DNA from: an uncultured Nocardioides sp.
GTDB taxonomy: Bacteria > Actinomycetota > Actinomycetes > Propionibacteriales > Nocardioidaceae
Direction: 5' to 3'
Length of the DNA: 64,000 bases
Assembly: GCF_947489365.1 (NCBI RefSeq)
Contig: NZ_CANLDB010000008.1
Span: forward strand, 1-64,000
This document shows positions 55,749 to 64,000 of the stretch, piece by piece; positions within the stretch are counted from its first letter, which is position 1, and each line of letters starts with the position of its first letter. The translations under genes were made by a program, and so were the position numbers. The notes under the pieces were generated by a model, which worked only from the letters and a program-made list of their open reading frames with translations, had not been told where the DNA came from and did no database searches.

Positions 55749-57029
55749 CTAGCCGCGGCGACGCTCGGCCAGCGCCTTGGCCGCCTCCGGCTGGCGGCGG
55801 GCGAACCCGATCAGCAGGCCCAGCGCGACCAGGGAGGGCAGCAGCGCCGACCCGCCGTACGAGACGAGCGGGAGGGGGATGCCGATGACGGGGAGCAGCG
55901 CGAGCACCATGCCGAGGTTGATGAGGGTCTGCCCGAGCAGCCAGACCACGATCCCGAAGCAGGCGTAGCGGACGAAGGGCTCGGTCGAGGCGGCCGCGAT
56001 GCGGACGGCGGCGAAGGCGATGGTCGCGAACAGCACCAGCACGAGCAGAGTCCCGACGAGGCCGAGCTCCTCGCCGAGGACGGCGAAGATGTAGTCGGTG
56101 TGGGCCTCCGGGAGGTAGCCCCACTTCTGCTGGCTGGCGCCGATGCCCTGCCCGAAGACCCCGCCGCTGGACAGGGCGTAGAGGCCGTGGGCCGGCTGCC
56201 AGCCCGCGTCGTGGTAGTCGGAGAACGGGTCGGTGAAGTTGAGGAGCCGCTCGCGGCGCTCGCTGCTGGTCGAGGCGAGCCACAGGGCGACGGAGGCGAC
56301 GGCGGCGAACGCGATCGCGAACAGGCGCAGCGGCGCTCCGACGACCCAGAGCATCCCCAGCAGGATCGCGGCGAGCACCAGTGCGGTGCCGAGGTCGCGC
56401 TGCCACACGACGAGCCCGGTGACACCGAGCAGCACGGGCGCGACCGGGAGCAGGACGTGGGACAGCTCGCCGAGTCGCCGCTCCTTGAGCGCGTAGACGT
56501 GCGCGGCCCACAGCACGACGGCGAGCTTGGCGATCTCGGACGGCTGCACCCGCAGCGGCCCGAGGGCCAGCCAGTTGGTGTTGCCGTTGACCGAGGTGCC
56601 GAGCGGGGTCGCGGTGAGCGCGAGCAGGAGGACGGCGACGCCGAGCGCGGGCCACGCCAGCAGGCGGATCGCCCGCAGCGGCAGCCGGGAGGCGACGAAC
56701 GCGCAGGGCAGCCCGATGACCACCCACAGCAGCTGGCGGGTCACGACGGCGTACGAGTCGCGGTCGTGGACGTTGTAGGAGTAGACGCTGGACGCGCTCA
56801 GCACCATCAGCAGCCCGATGGTCAGCAGCAGGCCGGACGCGCCGAGCAGCAGGTAGTACACCGCGAGCGGACGGTCCAGGGAGGCGCGCAGCGCGCGCCA
56901 CCACACCACCGGGGCGGCGAGGCGGGCGCGGAGCCCGGGGCGGGGCGCGGTGTCCGTGGCGACGGGCCCCGTGGGGGCCGTGCGCCTCGTGGGCGCCGTG
57001 CGGGACGGCCCGGGGTCGAGGGTGGTCAT
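55749..57029 (-). CDS. ftsW: Septal peptidoglycan polymerase FtsW (SEDS family)
   Basis: A 426-residue protein with about ten helices and a cytoplasmic N-terminal extension of about 50 residues. SEDS motifs are NTNWLALGPLRVQPSEIAKLAVVLWAA (catalytic Asp equivalent region QPSE), QRDLGTALVL, HTDYIFAVLGEELGLVG and LPLVSYGGSALL. ATG at 57029 was chosen over the long upstream open frame, which is an antisense shadow of murD. Confidence 0.95.
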   Translation of the reverse strand: MTTLDPGPSRTAPTRRTAPTGPVATDTAPRPGLRARLAAPVVWWRALRASLDRPLAVYYLLLGASGLLLTIGLLMVLSASSVYSYNVHDRDSYAVVTRQLLWVVIGLPCAFVASRLPLRAIRLLAWPALGVAVLLLALTATPLGTSVNGNTNWLALGPLRVQPSEIAKLAVVLWAAHVYALKERRLGELSHVLLPVAPVLLGVTGLVVWQRDLGTALVLAAILLGMLWVVGAPLRLFAIAFAAVASVALWLASTSSERRERLLNFTDPFSDYHDAGWQPAHGLYALSSGGVFGQGIGASQQKWGYLPEAHTDYIFAVLGEELGLVGTLLVLVLFATIAFAAVRIAAASTEPFVRYACFGIVVWLLGQTLINLGMVLALLPVIGIPLPLVSYGGSALLPSLVALGLLIGFARRQPEAAKALAERRRG

Positions 57030-57054
57030 CGTGGTCCCTGCCTCCGGGGTGGCG

Positions 57055-58557
57055 TCAGTCGGTCGGCCTACGCAGGTGCTCTCGGACGGCCTCCGCGAAG
57101 GCGTCGCCGCGAGCGGCGTAGTCGGTGAACTGGTCCATCGACGCACAGCCGGGAGCCAGGAGCACGGTGTCGCCCGGCTGGGCGAGTCGTGCGGCGGCGT
57201 CGACCGCGCGGCCCATGGGGCCGGTCCGCTCCGCAGTCTCGCCGTCCTCGACCTGCGTGACGGGGACATCCGGGGCGTGTCGCGCGAGAGCCTCGGCGAT
57301 CACGTGACGGTCGTGGCCCAGGAGCACCGCTCCCCGCAGCCTCGGCGCGACGTCCCGGACGAGGTCGTCGAACCGCGCGCCCTTCGCCAGCCCGCCCGCG
57401 ACCCACACCACGGGGTCGTAGGCCAGCAGGGAGGATCGGGCGGCGTGGGGGTTGGTCGCCTTGGAGTCGTCTACCCAGCGGACGCCGCGCCCGGCGTCAC
57501 CCTCGGCGACGACCGCGATGCGGTGCCCGTCGGGGCGGAAGTCGCGCAGGCCGTCCCGCACGGCGGCCTGGGTCACGCCGTGGGCGCGGGCCAGGGCGGC
57601 GGCGGCGAGGGCGTCCTCGACGACGTGGGGCGCCGGGGAGAACAGGTCGTCGATGGTGCACAGCTCGGCCGCGCTCGTCGCGCGCGCCTCGACGAAGGCG
57701 CGGTCGGCGAGGATGTCCTCGACCAGGCCGACCATGCCCACGCCCGGGGTGCCGAGGGTGAAGCCGATCGCGCGGGCGCCCTCGACGACCTCGGCGTCGC
57801 GGACCAGCTGCTCGGTGGTCCGGTCGGCGGTGTTGTAGACGCAGGCCCGGGAGACGCCGGCGTAGACGCGGCCCTTGTCGCGGGCGTAGGCGTCCATGTC
57901 GGCGTACCAGTCGAGGTGGTCCTCGGCGACGTTGAGGCAGACCGCGGACTCGGCGGCGACGCTGCGGGTGTGGTGCAGCTGGAAGCTGGACAGCTCGACC
58001 GCCAGCACGTCGTACGGCGTGGGGTCCATGACGGCCTCCGTCAGCGGCAGGCCGACGTTCCCGGCCGCGACGGTGCGCAGGCCGGCGGCGCGCAGGATCG
58101 ACTCGAGCATCCGCACGGTGGTGGTCTTGCCGTTGGTGCCGGTGACCGCCAGCCAGGGGGTCGCGGTGCCGTCGGGCCGCTTCTCGCGGAGGCGCCAGGC
58201 CAGCTCGACCTCGCTCCAGACGGGGATGCCGCGACGCTCGGCCTCGGCGACCAGCGGGGCGTCGGGACGCCAGCCCGGGGAGACCACGAGGACCTCGGCG
58301 TCGTCGGGCAGGGCGTCGGCCCCGGTGCTGCCGGGACCGAGCGAGACGTCGGCGCCGAGCACGCCGAGGAGCTCGGCCCGCTCGGCCAGCGCCTCGGTCT
58401 CGCGGTCGTCGACGGCGACGACGCGGGCGCCGACGTGGGTGAGGTTGTCGGCCGCGGCGAAGCCGGAGACCCCGAAGCCGGCGACGACGGCGCGGACGCC
58501 CTCCCAGTCGTCGCGGCCGAGCCGCTCGACGCGGGCGCCCTCGTGTGCGTCAGACAT
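57055..58557 (-). CDS. murD: UDP-N-acetylmuramoyl-L-alanine-D-glutamate ligase
   Basis: A 500-residue Mur ligase, longer than E. coli MurD (438) mainly in its central domain. The Rossmann start is VVAGFGVSGFAAADNLTHVG, the ATP loop is AVTGTNGKTTTVRML, and ELSSFQLHHT, LNVAEDHLDWY and VRWVDDSKATNPHAA are conserved. It overlaps the mraY end by 8 bp. Confidence 0.97.
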   Translation of the reverse strand: MSDAHEGARVERLGRDDWEGVRAVVAGFGVSGFAAADNLTHVGARVVAVDDRETEALAERAELLGVLGADVSLGPGSTGADALPDDAEVLVVSPGWRPDAPLVAEAERRGIPVWSEVELAWRLREKRPDGTATPWLAVTGTNGKTTTVRMLESILRAAGLRTVAAGNVGLPLTEAVMDPTPYDVLAVELSSFQLHHTRSVAAESAVCLNVAEDHLDWYADMDAYARDKGRVYAGVSRACVYNTADRTTEQLVRDAEVVEGARAIGFTLGTPGVGMVGLVEDILADRAFVEARATSAAELCTIDDLFSPAPHVVEDALAAAALARAHGVTQAAVRDGLRDFRPDGHRIAVVAEGDAGRGVRWVDDSKATNPHAARSSLLAYDPVVWVAGGLAKGARFDDLVRDVAPRLRGAVLLGHDRHVIAEALARHAPDVPVTQVEDGETAERTGPMGRAVDAAARLAQPGDTVLLAPGCASMDQFTDYAARGDAFAEAVREHLRRPTD

Positions 58558-59659
58558 TCGCCACCCACTCGGCGTAGAAGATGCCGAGCCCGACGACCAC
58601 GAACAGCCCCGTGATGATCCAGAAGCGGATCACCACGGTGACCTGCTCCCAGCCGAGCATCTCGAAGTGGTGGTGCAGCGGGGCGAGCCGGAACACGCGG
58701 TGCCCCGCCTTCACGCGGAACACGGTGCGGAACAACCCGCTGGCGCGGCTGACCTTGAACACCCCGACCTGGACCATCACCGAGAGGGTCTCGAGCAGGA
58801 ACAGGCCGCCGAGGATGACCAGGAGCAGCTCGGTGCGGGTCAGCACGGCGAAGCCGGCGAGCGCGGCGCCGAGGGCGAGCGACCCGGTGTCGCCCATGAA
58901 GATGGCGGCCGGGGACGCGTTCCACCACAGGAACCCGAAGCAGGCCCCGGTGATCGCCGCCGCCACCACCGCGAGGTCGAGCGGATCTCGCACGTCGTAG
59001 CAGGAGCCGGTGGGGTTGGTCTGGCAGAACTGGTTGTTCTGCCAGATGTTGACCAGCGTGTAGGCGCCGAAGACCATCACCGAGGCGCCGGTGGCGAGGC
59101 CGTCGAGGCCGTCGGTGAGGTTCACGCCGTTGCTCGTGCCCGCGATGATCAGCCAGATCAGCAGCACCGCCAGCACGAACGGCAGCGCCAGCCAGTCGAT
59201 CTCGCGGATGAAGGAGACCTTCTCCGAGGCGGGGGTGCGGCCGTTCTCGTCGGCCAGCCACGGCGACAGCGCGAGGACCCCGAACACCAGCGCCACGACG
59301 GTCTGCCCGACCATCTTCGCCTTGCTCCGCAGGCCCAGGGAGCGTTGCTTCCAGATCTTGATGGCGTCGTCGAGGAAGCCGACCAGGCCCATGCCGACGA
59401 AGAGGAACAGCAGCAGCAGCGCCGAGGCCGACGGCACGCTCATCGTCAGCAGCTTGGCCGCGAAGTAGCTGACGACCGTGGCCAGGATGATGACGATCCC
59501 GCCCATGGTGGGCGTGCCGCGCTTCGTGTGGTGGCTGGTCGGGCCGTCGTCGCGGATCTCCTGGCCGTAGCCCCGCTTGGACAGCACCGAGATCGCGACC
59601 TTGGTGCCGAGCAGCGAGATGATGAGCGCCAGCCCACCCGAGAGGAGGATCGCCCTCAC
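58550..59659 (-). CDS. mraY: Phospho-MurNAc-pentapeptide transferase MraY
   Basis: A 369-residue protein with ten helices that links phospho-MurNAc-pentapeptide to undecaprenyl phosphate. Catalytic motifs are GFLDDAIKIWKQRSLGL (Asp-Asp), NGVNLTDGLDGLATG and FMGDTGSLALG. The histidine motif lies near the C-terminus in LAPLHHHFEMLGW. GTG overlaps the murF stop codon (GTGA). Confidence 0.97.
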   Translation of the reverse strand: MRAILLSGGLALIISLLGTKVAISVLSKRGYGQEIRDDGPTSHHTKRGTPTMGGIVIILATVVSYFAAKLLTMSVPSASALLLLFLFVGMGLVGFLDDAIKIWKQRSLGLRSKAKMVGQTVVALVFGVLALSPWLADENGRTPASEKVSFIREIDWLALPFVLAVLLIWLIIAGTSNGVNLTDGLDGLATGASVMVFGAYTLVNIWQNNQFCQTNPTGSCYDVRDPLDLAVVAAAITGACFGFLWWNASPAAIFMGDTGSLALGAALAGFAVLTRTELLLVILGGLFLLETLSVMVQVGVFKVSRASGLFRTVFRVKAGHRVFRLAPLHHHFEMLGWEQVTVVIRFWIITGLFVVVGLGIFYAEWVANV

Positions 59660-61122
59660 GTCGGGTCTCCCTCCCTCGATGACTCCGTCGATGACTCCGT
59701 CGGTCCGTGCGTCAGCGTCTCCGCCACGCGCTCCAGCGCGACGCCGCGGCTGGCCTTGACCAGGACGACGTCGTCCGCCGCGACATTCTCACCTACCCAC
59801 GCCGTGGCCTCGTCGCGACCCGTCGTGCGCACGACGAGCGGGGTGTGCTGCGCCGTCCCGGGGGTGTCCTCGGCCGTCTCGGCCCCGTCGGCGAGGCCCG
59901 CCGCGGCGCCGCCGGGTGCGCCGTCCACGACGACCAGGACGTCGACGCCCTGCCGGGCGGCGGCGCGGCCCACCTCGACGTGACCGTCGTACGCCGCCCC
60001 GCCGAGCTCCTTCATCTCGCCGAGGACGGCGACCGTCCGCCGGCGCGCCCCGGAGCCGTCGCCGGCGGCGAGGTCGACGAGAGTGGCGAGCGCAGCGTGC
60101 ATGGAGGCGGGGTTCGCGTTGTAGGCGTCGTTGAGCACGAGCAGGCCGTCGGCGCGCTCGGTGACCTCGGTGCGCCACCGCGAGTCCGGACGGGCCGCGG
60201 TCAGGCCGGCGGCGACGTCCGCCAGCCCCACCCCGGCGGCGAGCGCCATGGTCGCGGCGGCCGTGGCGTTGGCGACCTGGTGACGGCCCGGGAGGGCGAG
60301 GGTGACCTCGGCGCGCTCGTCGCCGTGCGACAGCGTGAAGCGGGGCCGGCCCCGAGGGTCGAGGGCGAGGAGGTCGCCGGCGACGTCGGCGCCGGGCCCG
60401 CCGAAGGTGAGGACCGCGGCGGAGGTGCGGGGACGCATGGCGGCGACCCGCGGGTCGTCCGCGGCGAGCACGGCGACGCCGTCCGGGGCGAGCGACTCCA
60501 CGATCTCGCCCTTGGCCCGCGCGATGGCCTCGACGGAGCCGAACTCCCCGAGGTGGGCGGAGCCGACGTTGAGGACGGCGGCGACGTCGGGCCGGGCGAT
60601 GCCGCAGAGCAGGGCGATGTGGCCGACGCCGCGGGCGCCCATCTCGACGACGAGGTAGCGGGTGGTGGGGGTGGCGCGCAGCACGGTGAGGGGGACGCCG
60701 AGCTCGTTGTTGAGGTTGCCACGGGTGGCGACCGTCTCGGCCCCCGTGTGGGCGAGGAGGCCGGCGAGGTAGTCCTTCGTGCCGGTCTTGCCCTGGCTGC
60801 CCGTGAGGGCGAGCACGGTGGCGGCGAGGCGGTCGCGCACGTGGCGGGCGAGCACCCCCAGGGCCGCGGCGGGGTCCTCGACGAGGACGGCGGGCACCCC
60901 GACGTCGCGGGCCCCGAGCACCCCGGCGGCCCCGTCGGCGACCGCTCCGGCGGCGTAGTCGTGGCCGTCGACCCGCTCCCCCGGCAGGGCCACGAAGAGG
61001 CTGCCGGCGGGGACGTCACGGCTGTCGATCGTGGCGGGTGCGGTGACGAGCTCGTCGCCGGTCGCGTCGGCGAGCCGGCCACCGACGACCGCGGCGACCT
61101 CGGTCAGCGTCATCGGGATCAT
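59656..61122 (-). CDS. murF: UDP-MurNAc-tripeptide D-alanyl-D-alanine ligase
   Basis: A 488-residue Mur ligase adding D-Ala-D-Ala. It shows the ATP loop ALTGSQGKTGTKDYL, NNELGVPLTVL, VVEMGARGVGHIALL, NVGSAHLGEFGSVEAIARAKGEI and LNDAYNANPASMHAAL. ATG at 61122 overlaps the murE stop codon (ATGA). The open frame further upstream is a shadow of murE. Confidence 0.97.
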   Translation of the reverse strand: MIPMTLTEVAAVVGGRLADATGDELVTAPATIDSRDVPAGSLFVALPGERVDGHDYAAGAVADGAAGVLGARDVGVPAVLVEDPAAALGVLARHVRDRLAATVLALTGSQGKTGTKDYLAGLLAHTGAETVATRGNLNNELGVPLTVLRATPTTRYLVVEMGARGVGHIALLCGIARPDVAAVLNVGSAHLGEFGSVEAIARAKGEIVESLAPDGVAVLAADDPRVAAMRPRTSAAVLTFGGPGADVAGDLLALDPRGRPRFTLSHGDERAEVTLALPGRHQVANATAAATMALAAGVGLADVAAGLTAARPDSRWRTEVTERADGLLVLNDAYNANPASMHAALATLVDLAAGDGSGARRRTVAVLGEMKELGGAAYDGHVEVGRAAARQGVDVLVVVDGAPGGAAAGLADGAETAEDTPGTAQHTPLVVRTTGRDEATAWVGENVAADDVVLVKASRGVALERVAETLTHGPTESSTESSREGDPT

Positions 61123-62711
61123 CGCGACGCCCCCGCCCGGGCGGCGAGCTCCTCGCGGACCACGGCGCGGTCGTCGAAGGGGTGGACGACGCCGTCGACC
61201 TCCTGGCCGGTCTCGTGGCCCTTGCCGGCCACGACGACCACGTCGCCCGGCCCGGCGAGCGCGAGCGCCCGTCGTACGGCGTCGCGGCGGTCGCCGACCT
61301 CCTCCAGCAGGCACCCCGTGTCCTCGGCGCGGGCACCGTCGAGGACCGCGGCCCGGATCGCGGCGGGGTCCTCGGAGCGGGGGTTGTCGTCGGTGACGAC
61401 GACGACGTCCGCGAGGCGGGCCGCGACGGCGCCCATCAGGGGTCGCTTGCCGGGGTCGCGGTCGCCGCCGGCCCCGATCACGACCAGGAGCCGGCCGGTG
61501 GTGAGGGTCCGCATGGCCGCCAGCGCCGCCTCGACCGCGTCGGGCTTGTGGGCGTAGTCGACGACGACGGTGACGTCGGTGTCGCCGTCCGTCCTCCCGT
61601 CCCCGACCCGCTCGAGCCGACCGGGGACGCCGCCCGCGGTGGCCATCACGCCGGCCGGGCCCGCGACGTCGAGGCCGGCCTCGCCGAGGCACGCGAGGGC
61701 GGCGAGGGCGTTGGCGACGTTGAAGTCGCCGGGCAGGCCGACGCCGGTGCCGAGGGCGAGGCCCTCCGGGCCGTGCAGCGTGTACGACGACCCGGTGGCG
61801 TCGGAGCGGACGTCCGCGGCCCACCAGTCGGCGCCGGGGGTGCCCGACCCCGAGAAGGTGCGGACGGGCAGCGTGGTCTCGGCCAGGAGTCGACGGCCGT
61901 GCTCGTCGTCCAGGTTCACCAGGGCGCGGCGGGCGCGCCGGTGCGTGAACAGCGAGGCCTTGGCGCGGTAGTAGTCCTCGACCTCCGTGTGGAAGTCGAG
62001 GTGGTCGCGGCCGAGGTTGGTGAAGCAGGCGACGTCGAACACGACCCCGTCGACGCGACCGAGGACGAGGGCGTGGCTGGAGACCTCCATCAGGCACACC
62101 TCGACGCCCTCCTCGACCATCAGCGCGAGCAGGGCGAACAGGTCGGGGGCCTCGGGGGTGGTGAGCTTCGTCGACAGGTCACGGCCACCCACCCGGGTGC
62201 CGACGGTGCCGATGGCCGCGGCGCGCACTCCGGCCGCCTCGAGCGCGGACAGGGCGAGGCGGGTGGTGGTGGTCTTGCCCTGGGTGCCGGTGACCGCGAC
62301 GAGGCGGATCCGGCCGGCGGGGTCGCCGTACACGCGGGCGGCGAGGGCACCGAGCAGGCGGCGGGGGTCGTCCACGACGACCACGGGTACGGCCCCGTCG
62401 GCGACGTCGCCCGGCAGGCGCCGCAGGCCCTCGGCGTCGGTGAGGACGGCGACCGCCCCGGCGGCCAGCGCCGCGGGCGCGTGGTCGGCGCCGTGGGCAC
62501 GGGCGCCCGGCAGGGCGGCGTACAGGTCGCCGGGCAGGACCCGGGAGGTGGCGAGGGTCAGGCCGCCGACCCTGACGGCGGTCGCGTCACCGTGGACCTC
62601 GACGGTGCCCGCCCCGTCCTCCAGCGCCGCCACGAGGTCCCCCAGCGGCACCGGCTCACGGTGCCTCGGCCGCGTCGCGCGCAGCGTCTCCACCCGATCC
62701 TCCTCGACCAC
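61119..62711 (-). CDS. murE: UDP-MurNAc-dipeptide ligase MurE, diaminopimelate-type
   Basis: A 530-residue Mur ligase adding the third residue of the stem peptide. It shows the ATP loop VTGTQGKTTTTRLAL, LMEVSSHALVLGRVDGV, NLGRDHLDFHTEVEDY and DYAHKPDAVEAAL. The amino-acid selectivity loop VTDDNPRSEDP carries DNPR, the diaminopimelate (not lysine) type. GTG start at 62711; a GTG 6 codons later (VETLRATRP) is an alternative. Confidence 0.96.
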   Translation of the reverse strand: MVEEDRVETLRATRPRHREPVPLGDLVAALEDGAGTVEVHGDATAVRVGGLTLATSRVLPGDLYAALPGARAHGADHAPAALAAGAVAVLTDAEGLRRLPGDVADGAVPVVVVDDPRRLLGALAARVYGDPAGRIRLVAVTGTQGKTTTTRLALSALEAAGVRAAAIGTVGTRVGGRDLSTKLTTPEAPDLFALLALMVEEGVEVCLMEVSSHALVLGRVDGVVFDVACFTNLGRDHLDFHTEVEDYYRAKASLFTHRRARRALVNLDDEHGRRLLAETTLPVRTFSGSGTPGADWWAADVRSDATGSSYTLHGPEGLALGTGVGLPGDFNVANALAALACLGEAGLDVAGPAGVMATAGGVPGRLERVGDGRTDGDTDVTVVVDYAHKPDAVEAALAAMRTLTTGRLLVVIGAGGDRDPGKRPLMGAVAARLADVVVVTDDNPRSEDPAAIRAAVLDGARAEDTGCLLEEVGDRRDAVRRALALAGPGDVVVVAGKGHETGQEVDGVVHPFDDRAVVREELAARAGASR

Positions 62712-62773
62712 CCGGCGAGGCTATCGGCCCCGGGCGCCGCACCCCGGCACCCGCGCCCGTGACGTGGGGTCGC

Positions 62774-64000
62774 TCACCACTCGATGGGGAGCTCGGCGGG
62801 GCTGGAGTTGGTCGGCGGGACGGAGTAGTGGCGCAGCAGCTGCCCCATGATCGAGGAGAACGCCGGACCGCCGACCGACCCGCCGCCCCCGCCGTTGCGG
62901 GGGTTCTGCACGGCGACGTAGACGGTGAAGCGGGGGTCGTCGGCCGGGGCGAAGCCGCCGAACGACACGGTCAGCGTGCCGTCGTAGCAGTTGCACTCGT
63001 CGTTGGCGCGCTGCGCCGTGCCGGTCTTGCCGGCGACCCGGTAGCCCGGGACCGCCGCCCCGGGGGCGACGCCGGTCTCGGGGTCCACGACCTGCTCGAG
63101 GACGTCGGACGTCTGGCGGGCGGCGACCTCGGAGACGACCCGACGGCGCTCGACCTCGTCGGTGCCGACCTCGTCGCCCGCGGCGGTGGTGGCCGAGCCC
63201 CGGACCAGGCTGGGGCTGACGTACACGCCGCCGTTCGCGATGGCGTTGATCCCCGCCGTCATCTGCAGCGCGTTCACCGACACCGACTGGCCGAAGGCGA
63301 TGCGGTCGGCGGCCATGGGGGTCCAGACCTCGCCGTCGGGGAGCGGCAGGGTCGACTCCCCGCCCACCCCGACACCGGTCGGGGCCCCCTCGCCGAACCC
63401 GACGAGGTAGTCGTGGAGCCGCTCGGGGTCCATCCGCCGGGCGGCGAGGACGGTGCCGATGTTGGACGACTGGGAGATCGCGCCGGCGACGGTGAGCCGC
63501 AGCGTGTCGTGGTCCCAGTAGTCGCCGATCACGGTGTCGCCGCTCTCGAGCTCGGACGGCACGGTGATCCGCGTGGTCGGGGTGACCTCCTCGGCGTCCA
63601 GCAGCGAGGCGAGGGTGAGCGCCTTCTGGACCGAGCCCGGCTCGTAGACGTCGCTCAGCGCGCGCGAGCCCAGGTCGGCCTTGTCCGACAGCAGCGGCTG
63701 GGACGCGTCGAAGGTGGGGTGGTCGGCCAGGGCGAGGATCTCCCCCGAGCGGGTGTCCTGGACGATCGCGACCCCCGAGTCGGCGTCGGCACCCTCGACG
63801 GCGTTACGCAGGGCCCGCTGGACGAACCACTGGACGTCGCGGTCGATGGTCAGCGTGAGGTCCTCGCCGTCGACCGGGTCGACGGTGCTGGTCTCCCCCA
63901 GCGGGATCCGGTTGCCGCCGCCGGTGGAGTAGCGCGCCTCGCCGTCGGTGCCGTGCAGCATCGACTCGAACGTCAGCTCCAGACCGGCGCGGGGCTCACC
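62774..64000 (-). CDS. ftsI: Septal transpeptidase FtsI/PBP3 (N-terminus beyond window)
   Basis: The C-terminal about 408 residues are visible; the frame is open through position 64000 (GLELTFES upstream of MLHGTD). Transpeptidase motifs: catalytic Ser and Lys in EPGSVQKALTLASLLD (SxxK), SSN in ISQSSNIGTVLAARRM (SxN) and AGKTGTAQ (KTG). A cysteine pair in NDECNCYDG after KTG may form a disulfide. It crosslinks septal peptidoglycan with FtsW. It is first of the visible dcw genes and is followed by a 62-bp gap before murE. Confidence 0.95.
   Translation of the reverse strand, partial: GEPRAGLELTFESMLHGTDGEARYSTGGGNRIPLGETSTVDPVDGEDLTLTIDRDVQWFVQRALRNAVEGADADSGVAIVQDTRSGEILALADHPTFDASQPLLSDKADLGSRALSDVYEPGSVQKALTLASLLDAEEVTPTTRITVPSELESGDTVIGDYWDHDTLRLTVAGAISQSSNIGTVLAARRMDPERLHDYLVGFGEGAPTGVGVGGESTLPLPDGEVWTPMAADRIAFGQSVSVNALQMTAGINAIANGGVYVSPSLVRGSATTAAGDEVGTDEVERRRVVSEVAARQTSDVLEQVVDPETGVAPGAAVPGYRVAGKTGTAQRANDECNCYDGTLTVSFGGFAPADDPRFTVYVAVQNPRNGGGGGSVGGPAFSSIMGQLLRHYSVPPTNSSPAELPIEW

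Overview
The window is 64 kb of very GC-rich chromosomal DNA from an actinobacterium, most likely a Nocardioides-like member of the Nocardioidaceae/Propionibacteriales. The pointers are GTG/TTG starts, GTGA/ATGA gene overlaps, TANNNT -10 boxes 6-7 nt before start codons (leaderless mRNAs), PriA replacing HisA/TrpF, Wag31/SepF/YggT next to FtsZ, and no FtsA. The genus is inferred from gene order and family resemblance; no search was run. Most of the window is core chromosome. The unusual material lies in a few intergenic repeat loci.

Layout. 1-2.1 kb: 3' part of a giant calcium-binding (thrombospondin type 3-like) repeat protein. 2.2-3.5 kb: polysaccharide flippase. 3.5-6.2 kb: polA (minus strand). 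6.3-7.0 kb: DUF554 membrane protein. 7.1-11.3 kb: livHMGF branched-chain amino acid ABC transporter operon, whose LivH carries an exported N-terminal domain. 11.4-12.7 kb: a DUF559/AbiEi-like nuclease gene bracketed by two related 94-bp hairpin elements, lying in the convergent gap between livF and livK. 12.8-14.1 kb: livK. 14.3-15.0 kb: PdtaR-like ANTAR regulator and a tRNA. 15-38.2 kb: one long minus-strand run of central nitrogen and amino-acid metabolism, in transcription order hisD-hisC-hisB-hisH-priA-hisF, a heterodimeric ABC exporter, hisI, three small membrane proteins, trpC-trpB-trpA, a SCO1-like lipoprotein, lgt, gltB-gltD, pyk. 38.3-39.5 kb (plus strand): LON-substrate-binding-domain protein and YbaK. 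39.5-40.2 kb: a 32-bp tandem repeat array with an internal inversion. 40.2-64 kb (minus strand): the division and cell wall (dcw) cluster ftsI-murE-murF-mraY-murD-ftsW-murG-murC-ftsQ-ftsZ-pgeF-yggS-sepF-yggT-wag31, followed by a DksA-like protein, lspA, rluD, a GNAT-chorismate mutase fusion, dnaE and a membrane protein.

How it works together. The dcw genes make peptidoglycan precursors (MurC-F, MraY, MurG), polymerise and crosslink them (FtsW, FtsI) and assemble the divisome and pole (FtsQ, FtsZ, SepF, Wag31). The his/trp block makes histidine and tryptophan, with PriA serving both pathways. trpE, trpD, hisG and hisE are not in the window. gltBD assimilates ammonia. Lgt and LspA process the lipoproteins LivK and the SCO1-like protein encoded here.

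Best candidates for something undescribed: (1) the DUF559 gene bracketed by two direct copies of a long hairpin, which looks like a mobile or domesticated nuclease-hairpin cassette; (2) the inverted 32-bp array; (3) an 88-bp hairpin element downstream of hisF; (4) a perfect 32-bp palindrome overlapping the predicted pyk -10 box; (5) two genes (hisH, ybaK) whose only credible starts are CTG codons in CTGA overlaps; (6) leaderless mini-ORFs in front of wag31 and the flippase gene.
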